From Ilex aquifolium (taxonomy: Eukaryota; Streptophyta; Magnoliopsida; Aquifoliales; Aquifoliaceae), in contig OX637402.1 in NCBI GenBank assembly GCA_951799425.1, forward strand, positions 20,225,844 through 20,289,843: a stretch of DNA of 64,000 nt, given 5' to 3'. Of the stretch, positions 58,401-64,000 are shown one piece after another. Both the position numbers and the translations under genes were made by a program. The notes under the pieces were generated by a model. That model saw nothing but the letters and a program-made list of their open reading frames with translations. It was not told the origin of the DNA and ran no database searches. Every line of letters starts with the position of its first letter. Within the stretch, counting starts at the first letter, position 1.

Positions 58401-60146
58401 CTATTGTCTTCGTAATGTATTCTATAGTTGTTGATTATTTTCATTTCTTTCTGTTAGGCTGGAAACTTTATCAAATCTGAAATTTGGGTTATACATGAGT
58501 GCAGTGCCATTCTTGCTGGCTCAGGAGTTGGCCTGGTTTTCTGTTCCACGTACTCTCTCTCTGTCTCTGTCTCTCTCTCTCCTTCCCAATAAGCAACTGA
58601 GGAAATCTGCTGCATCTGGGCTCTGCAAGTGATTCTCTGCTTTTTCGGACTTATTAGCTAATCTAAACCTCCTTGGTAACTTAAATTTTATGGGCTCTCA
58701 GTCACTACCCTCGTGCCCCAATATGGGTTGCAAAAGCATGCAGCTTTTTTTTTTACCTGGTACATAGCTTTGACCACCAAGTTTTAGCTAGATATGGCGG
58801 TTATTGGATTAAATTGTAATGGTTCTGGAGCAGGATATGAGTAATTGAATATTTTCTGTAATTCATTTTTTTTGGTAAATTTTTTGTAAATCATTTCAGG
58901 TTAATTCTACGGTACTAAAAAAAAAAAAAAAATCAGTATCGTCCTAAAATTTACTACTTTTTAATATCAAAGTTACACTTTTTAACGGTGAAATTACAAT
59001 TATTTGAGGTAAATTCATGATCGATCATGAATACCACATGATCGATTGTAATTTCATGTTTAAAAGGTATATTTTAATTTTTAAAAATTATAATTTTACT
59101 TTTAGAAATTATAACTTCCATGATTGATTCTAACATTTTAGGAGCGATCATGACTTTTGTAATAGTAACTTATACCTTAAAAAGTTATAACTTGACCTTA
59201 AACAGTTATAAATTTCATTATGGTAAACTTCAGTACCCTAGTATTCTCCCCTTCGGGCATTGGGATTCATTGGTTGTGTTGTTAATGGAGATGTGAACAT
59301 ACGTTGAATTCTTTGGTTTGGTAATAAAAAGGAGAGTCTTGGCCTATTCAGTCCATTCTAATGCGACCCATTTAGCTTTGTGGTCTCACAAATTGGTTAT
59401 GGTGAACCAATTAGACCAAGTTTAATGGGTCATTCTTGATTCACTTCGATGCATATTGTTTCTAGTTAACATTGGCTATGGATCACGTCCATCATCATAA
59501 GGGCAGATGATTGGATCATCCGCCCCTGGTGATGGCTCCCCAACTGAGTAAAGGGAATTGGAAAGTTGGTGCCAAATTCGACTCTTTTATCGATGTTCTA
59601 GCTTTTTGTTTATTGGTCAATACCTGATTTCGTTAATTAAGAGGTGAAGAGTCACAATTTTACGTATGTTTTCTCTTCTATTTCTATTGTACATACTTTA
59701 ATTTAGACGGATTGAAAAAAATTAGGTATGATTTTTGGGTGTAAATCTTACTCTGTGCTTGGATCAACATAAAATTAAGTGGTTTAGTCGATATGTCCGG
59801 TCGAATTGCTTGTTTGCTTAAAAGAGTATGCTGATTCGTGGGTCGGACAGTTGGGTCATTGATTAGACAAAGGGCCAGGTACAGACTAGCTTTGTAATGG
59901 ACTTTTAGCAGCTTACCAATTGGGATGGCCCATCTGTTCTAGGCTGCAAACCAAAAACAACAGTCATGGACCTATGCGAGGGTGGAAGGATTGAAATGAT
60001 GTTTTCGGTGTTATTGGGCAATTGTTTTTGTGGGTCAATGTGTCACTATATGGTGGGTTCGGCTAGCTCAATGCTCCAATGGGCCTTCAAGCTCATGGGT
60101 CCATTCATGAGCCATGGCTCATTTGCTGATCCTTACTCTCCTTTCT
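58401..60146. other. Gene-less stretch with one exon-like segment
   Basis: 58458-58549 is exon-like (see findings), followed by a (CT)n tract. Beyond it no gene or repeat was recognised; the open frame 59966-60154 has no domain. Confidence 0.35.
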
Positions 60147-60155
60147 TTATATGAA

Positions 60156-60294
60156 GGGTAATTCTTTATGCACTAAATTTGTGCACCAAATCAATTGCAG
60201 CTATTGGATCAGTAAGGAAATCCACTGATCCAACGATTTTTAAGTGATTTGATATAAGTTTTGGTGCATATTTTTTGTGCACATAACATTACTC
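60156..60294. mobile_element. Short Mutator-like MITE
   Basis: Ends GGGTAATTCTTTATGCAC and, inward, GAGTAATGTTATGTGCAC. The flanks TTATATGAA (60147-60155) and TTAAGTGAA (60295-60303) agree at 7 of 9, a decayed 9-bp duplication. 139 bases, non-coding. Confidence 0.7.
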
Positions 60295-60303
60295 TTAAGT
60301 GAA

Positions 60304-62719
60304 TTTTGTCTTCTGACTCTGACTCTGAATTACTAACTACACCTCCGACTCCGCATTGTCGAAGGCGGAATATTTTTTGGAGTTGGGACAGATTTGGACC
60401 AATTTCTACTGGGCTTTGTTATGTTCTTTTTTGTTTTTGTTTTTTTTTTTACTTTTCTTGGGATTTTGGCTACTTTTGGACCATTTTTTTTTGGAATTTA
60501 TTTTGGACAATGTTTAGTTTTAAGATAGGAAATTTTATATTTTTATATAATAATATATTATATAATTTATAATTTATATAAAATTATTTATTAATAAAAG
60601 TCAGAGTTAGAGTTTTTTCGAAAAAAAATTTAGATTTCAACTCCATTCAAAGGTAGCGAGCGTCGAATCGAAGACCACATCAAAATTTTGAATTCTTACA
60701 CACCCTTATTTATATGTATGCATTGATTCTCTTTCATGTCATGAAAAACACTTTGGTCCCAAATGAGGTGTCAACTAAATAGGAATTTTTGGATGAGTGA
60801 GTCTTGGGGAAAAAAAGTTACCGAGACAGACCCATTCATACTCATCCAACGACCCCCTATGCATTTAAAATATTATTTGGGATCCTAAATTTAAGATCCA
60901 TAGCTTCAAATAATTCTCGTCTAAGTTTTGGCGTGTTGGCCGAATTATTATCTATCATAATAAATCATGCGAAAATGATAACGTGATGTCACTATTATAT
61001 TAAATATTTACTCGTTTACGAATAGGTTGGATCAACATATTAATTGCCCACTTGCATTGTCTAATTGAAGTTGTAAAAAGGTGTTTCATGCTTGTAATCA
61101 AAGTTAAAGACCTATTTCTTAGAAGTGCATGAACATGGAAACACACTAGTACAATGATTTATAATCTAAAATCACATCATCCTTTCTTTTGTACTTGTAA
61201 AATATTCATTTCACTGTCAGTTCAGCTGTTTCACGAGGTTGGATTACACAAAAGTCGTCAAATAATTTTGATTTCACATCTACGTGTTTTACAAAGATAT
61301 TTTCTTTCGGGTTTGATTATGGTATCGAAAAATTATTTTTTTTTTCTTTCAATAAAATCTGAATATGCGCAAATATTACTTATTTTATTATTTTTACAAC
61401 TAATAGTTGAGGATAAAAAAAAAAAAATAAAGACTCAAAATTATTTAAAAGTATGATACCGAGAAGTACTTTTCTAGTAGTATAGTGCTATACTTGTTTT
61501 TGCCCTGTTGAGGGGGGTGTTATGGTCAAGCACTCAAGCTTCCTACCATATTGCATGCTTTATGCTTTATTGAGAAAGAAAATGTGAAAATTCTCTTTAG
61601 AGCATGTGAAGACCAACTCAACTAAGCCAGCCAAGAACTGCCCCTGCCCCTGCCCCTGCCCCTGCCCCAGTCAACAAAAAATCTGTCAATTCTTGTGGGG
61701 CTACTTTTTATGCACGACACCTGAATAGAAATAGTAAACACACAATACCAAAGCACATCATATATATGAATTTTAAGGTTATGTTTTGAGAAAAATTAGT
61801 CAATTTTTTTTTTAAAAAATAATTTATAAAAGAAAGGGAAGCATGACAAGTTGATATTTTTTTAAGGTTATATTTTGAGAAAAATTAGTCAAATTTTTTG
61901 TTAAAATATTATATTTATACTTATATTTATATATTTTAAAAATTATATATATATATTTTTATTTGTGTCCACCCTATAATTTTTTTATTTTAATTGTTTA
62001 GTCTTTTTTATTACATTAAGATTTTCTCCAGATGACCTTAATTTTATTATTTTTGAATTTTTGCTAGGGAGACAATTGACCTTTATTTGACATTTTTTTT
62101 TTCTATGAGAAATCGATTATATTTTTATTCAAGTATTGATTTTAGTCTTTATTATGTGAATCAATTTTTAATTTTTTTATTATGTTTAGCTTTTAAATTT
62201 TAGTTTAGTAACTTTATTATGCTAATATCTCAGTGAGCCATTATATATAAGTGAGCCATTCACTTATAATGATCAATTATCTGCCAAGAAGAAAAATAGA
62301 AAAAATTAGTATTGAAGAAAATCTGACTTACTTCTATTACCAAGTCAAAAAAGAGTTCAAAAAGTTTGTTTGGCAGAGGGGAAAAAGGGGGAGGAATAGA
62401 AAAGGGGAATACAACCCCAATGGATAATTCAAGTGATAAAAAAGAAGAGTTGTAAATTCAGACGTTCTGATAGCATAAGTGAGTGAATAAAATAAAAATT
62501 GAAGATTAAAATATTTATCATGGTTAAAATGTTGAATGTAAATAAAATGAATTATTGTATAACTAAAATATTAAAATGAAAGTGATAATACAAACCGTTA
62601 GATATAAACGTGCAGAGCCATTATGCTTTTTTTTTTTAGTGAAGACACTATTTTATTAATATAACCATCTGTACATAGAAAAAATGAATATTGCTTACAG
62701 CTGAATTGTTTAAGAGTAA
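60304..62719. other. Gene-less AT-rich stretch
   Basis: No gene recognised. It holds a (CCCCTG)n minisatellite at 61641-61668 and a T-run plus TTTTATTAATATAACCATCT near 62625-62680 that looks like the poly-A end of a retroelement on the minus strand. Confidence 0.4.
61641..61668. repeat. (CCCCTG)n minisatellite
   Basis: Four and a half perfect CCCCTG units. Confidence 0.95.
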
Positions 62720-62722
62720 TTA

Positions 62723-63078
62723 GAAGATCTCCAATCCACTCTCCATTTCCTCTCTTTTAACTATTTTAGTTACTCAAATATATAAAACACTCTCCAATCT
62801 ACTCTATATTTTATTCTCTATTTCCGATTTTACCCAAATGACTCTCCAAATGTGGAGAGTCGTTTAGCCTCTCTAAATTTTCTTTCTACCTTTTTCTCTC
62901 TATATATATGTTGTATTTTCATTAAATTATTGGAAGTTAATGAAAATTTGATGAAATAGTTAGCTAAAATAGAGAATGTGGTTGTAGTGAATTTGTAAAA
63001 GTTGTTAGTTAAAGTATAAAATAGAGTATTTAAATATATTTTGGCTAACTAATTTGGAGAGCTGGGTTGGAGATGCTT
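62723..63078. mobile_element. Tourist-like (PIF/Harbinger) MITE
   Basis: Ends GAAGATCTCCAATCCACTC and, inward from the right, AAGCATCTCCAACCCAGCTC, with a 3-bp duplication TTA (62720-62722; 63079-63081), the preferred Harbinger target. 356 bases, non-coding. Confidence 0.8.
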
Positions 63079-63112
63079 TTATACTTACCAAGTTTTTTGT
63101 CCCAAATGATAT

Positions 63113-64000
63113 GACACAATTTTCATCATTGAATATATTAATGGAAACCCACTTATTTAATGACAAAAATCATGTCACATCATTTAAAATTAAAAATTTG
63201 ATAATTTTTTTTTTTTGGTGAGCATAACATTATTGATTGTTCAAAAGAAACTTTCTACCACATTTGAAAAACACCAAAATCACACTAAATTCAAGCTTTT
63301 AAATATGCGGAATTATCGTTACCTTGTATGGTGAGGTAGGAAAATGAAAGAGAAACTTTTTCTATTTAGGATCGGATTATAGTACTCAATTTATTTTTAA
63401 GTATGATATCGAAATGACTAGAAAATAAAATTACCTTGTTTTAGAAAAATACGCTCCCTGAAAGTTTCATGAAATGCGTGTAGATATAACATCTTTTTTC
63501 GATTGGATACGGCTCCGACTATTCCGTGAGCCCCGCCAATCAATTAATCATAGACATATATCAGATGAAGTTATTGTAAAATCGGCTTGTATAAGATCGA
63601 TTCTAACGAGATTAAACTCAATCATTTCTTTTTTTGTCGGTAAAAATAGTAAATCGATCCAAATTAATGTATGACTTGAACAATGGAAAGATTTGGAACC
63701 ATTATTAGTACATAGAGAAGATGAGTATTGCTTACAGCTGTATTGGTCAAGATAAGCTTTCCACCTCATTAGCTGGACATTTGATAAACACCCAAAGCAA
63801 ACTAAATTCAAGCTTACTTTTTCTGTTTGGCTTCCTACTACACTACCTAATTTGCTTTTTAGTATGACCCGAAATAATTAAAAAGTAAAATTATAATTAC
63901 AAATTAATCTGGTGAAGTTATTGCAAAATAATATTTGTATAGGCTCGACTGTAGTAAGATGAAACTCAATCGACCTGTTCTTTGCTTTGAAAAGTAACAA
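63113..64000. other. Right edge of the window, repeats only
   Basis: 63113-63189 is a small palindrome (TGATATGACACAATTTTCAT / TGATGTGACATGATTTTTGT), with a related half near 16050. The AATATTGCTTACAGCTG motif near 62690 recurs as GTATTGCTTACAGCTG at 63724, and AAACTAAATTCAAGCTT at 63799 resembles 63282, indicating a diverged repeat. No gene. Confidence 0.45.

Overview
The window is nuclear DNA of a flowering plant, probably a eudicot. Genes are split by GT-AG introns, proteins carry plastid transit-like N-termini, and the intergenic DNA is AT-rich and full of MITEs, tRNA-derived SINEs, a LINE fragment and a solo LTR. I could not name the species. No tRNA, rRNA, CRISPR array or bacterial operon was seen.

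Six protein genes are supported. From left to right they are: a caprin-like/glycine-rich protein (minus, 5' part only, ATG at 7841); a PTST2-type starch-granule initiation protein (plus, 17208-22112, 8 exons, 549 aa); an RCC1-repeat protein (minus, 23803-27211, 8 exons, 407 aa, one GC-AG intron); a small RRM protein (minus, 30049-31062, 2 exons, 194 aa); a small multidrug-export family membrane protein with a plastid-type N-terminus (plus, 39472-41005, 2 exons, 322 aa); and a class I HD-Zip transcription factor (minus, 48885-50591, 3 exons, 326 aa). From memory of the Arabidopsis gene list, five of the six match the run At1g27045 (HD-Zip ATHB54) - At1g27050 (RRM) - At1g27060 (RCC1) - At1g27070 (PTST2) - At1g27090 (caprin-like) in the same order. 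The block therefore looks like conserved microsynteny stretched by transposons, with the export-protein gene lying between the RRM and HD-Zip genes. The genes do not form a pathway.

The rest is mostly transposon and repeat DNA. 1912-3148 is a hAT-like element carrying a promoter/first-exon-like insert. 6203-6817 is a hAT MITE in intron position of the caprin-like gene. 8400-9535 is a local duplication. 9770-10370 is a LINE fragment. 10440-12500 is an unclassified repeat with a 41-bp array and an inserted MITE. 12742-15409 is a solo LTR with perfect 5-bp target duplication. 31224-38690 is a dense nest: a SINE split by a Harbinger-like element, a foldback MITE inside another SINE's poly-A tail, a whole SINE, a Mutator-like foldback, and a 2.7-kb Mutator-like element that itself holds a hAT MITE. 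42291-42474 is a decayed plastid ndhH fragment, and PTST2 intron 6 holds GC-rich DNA that may be mitochondrial. 43463-45448 holds two large palindromes. The right third (51-64 kb) is gene-poor, with a tandem 369-bp duplication and several small MITEs.

No previously undescribed molecular machine could be supported. The most notable items are the nested insertions with readable target duplications, the in-frame GC-AG intron, two unusual residues in the HD-Zip recognition helix, and the gene-start-like cargo in two DNA transposons.
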